In this document: positions 52,172 to 52,172 of the stretch, piece by piece
Layout: every line of letters begins with the position of its first letter
How positions within the stretch are numbered: position 1 is the first letter of the stretch
Assembly (NCBI RefSeq): GCF_015627105.1
Contig: NZ_VTDM01000021.1
Span: forward strand, 1-52,172
DNA from: Acinetobacter baretiae
GTDB lineage: Bacteria; Pseudomonadota; Gammaproteobacteria; Pseudomonadales; Moraxellaceae
Length of the DNA: 52,172 nt
Direction of reading: 5' to 3'
Position numbers and translations under genes: made by a program
The notes under the pieces: model-generated
The model's database searches: none
Told to the model about the DNA's origin: nothing
Seen by the model: the letters and a program-made list of their open reading frames with translations, nothing else

Positions 52172-52172
52172 A

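Overview
The window is AT-rich gammaproteobacterial DNA, most likely from an Acinetobacter species. I infer this from the his-murA-ibaG-rpoN gene order on one strand, the short-form HisG, the copAB copper locus and the resemblance of the phage genes to Acinetobacter siphoprophages. It has two halves: a prophage (1 to about 30.86 kb, left end outside the window) and ordinary chromosome (about 30.86 to 52.17 kb) ending in a partial IS630-type insertion sequence.

Prophage late region, minus strand, read right to left from 17.8 kb to 1: N4 gp49-like protein, small ORFs, HNH nuclease, TerS, TerL, protease, HK97-type capsid, portal, head-tail connector and adaptor proteins, tail terminator, tail tube, gpG/gpGT chaperones made by a -1 frameshift on a lambda-type slippery heptamer, tape measure protein with an embedded lytic transglycosylase, and a gpM-like minor tail protein. 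Intrinsic terminators follow many late genes, and a Q-like antiterminator gene followed by a gene-free leader and a strong hairpin suggests lambda-style antitermination. Inside the tail cluster sits a second immunity module arranged like phage P22 immI: a divergent Mnt-like repressor, then Arc-like repressor and Ant antirepressor, with a probable antisense sar-like RNA between arc and ant.

Prophage early region: a CI/S24 repressor (plus strand) faces Cro, CII, Rha/KilAC, O-like and P-like replication proteins, small ORFs, RusA and Q (minus strand). Three 13-bp operators lie between cI and cro, and an exact fourth copy lies in the promoter of the opposite early operon (DUF2303, small ORFs, AlpA-like excisionase). 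Two tiny membrane-protein genes lie antisense to the tail of the cI transcript. The integrase is at the right end, and the element has entered the 5' part of prfC (release factor 3): only about 23 codons of prfC remain here, cut just before the P-loop.

Chromosome: ogt, copper resistance genes copB-copA plus a small Met/His/Cys-rich secreted protein, rpe, a 100-bp MITE-like inverted-repeat element, an alpha/beta hydrolase, S-formylglutathione hydrolase, a membrane-anchored C13 (legumain-like) peptidase, rsmJ-uppP, tsaB, a Nudix hydrolase and pabB (plus strand), a glycosyltransferase, hisC-hisD-hisG-murA-ibaG, rpoN, and the 3' part of an IS630-family transposase running off the right edge.
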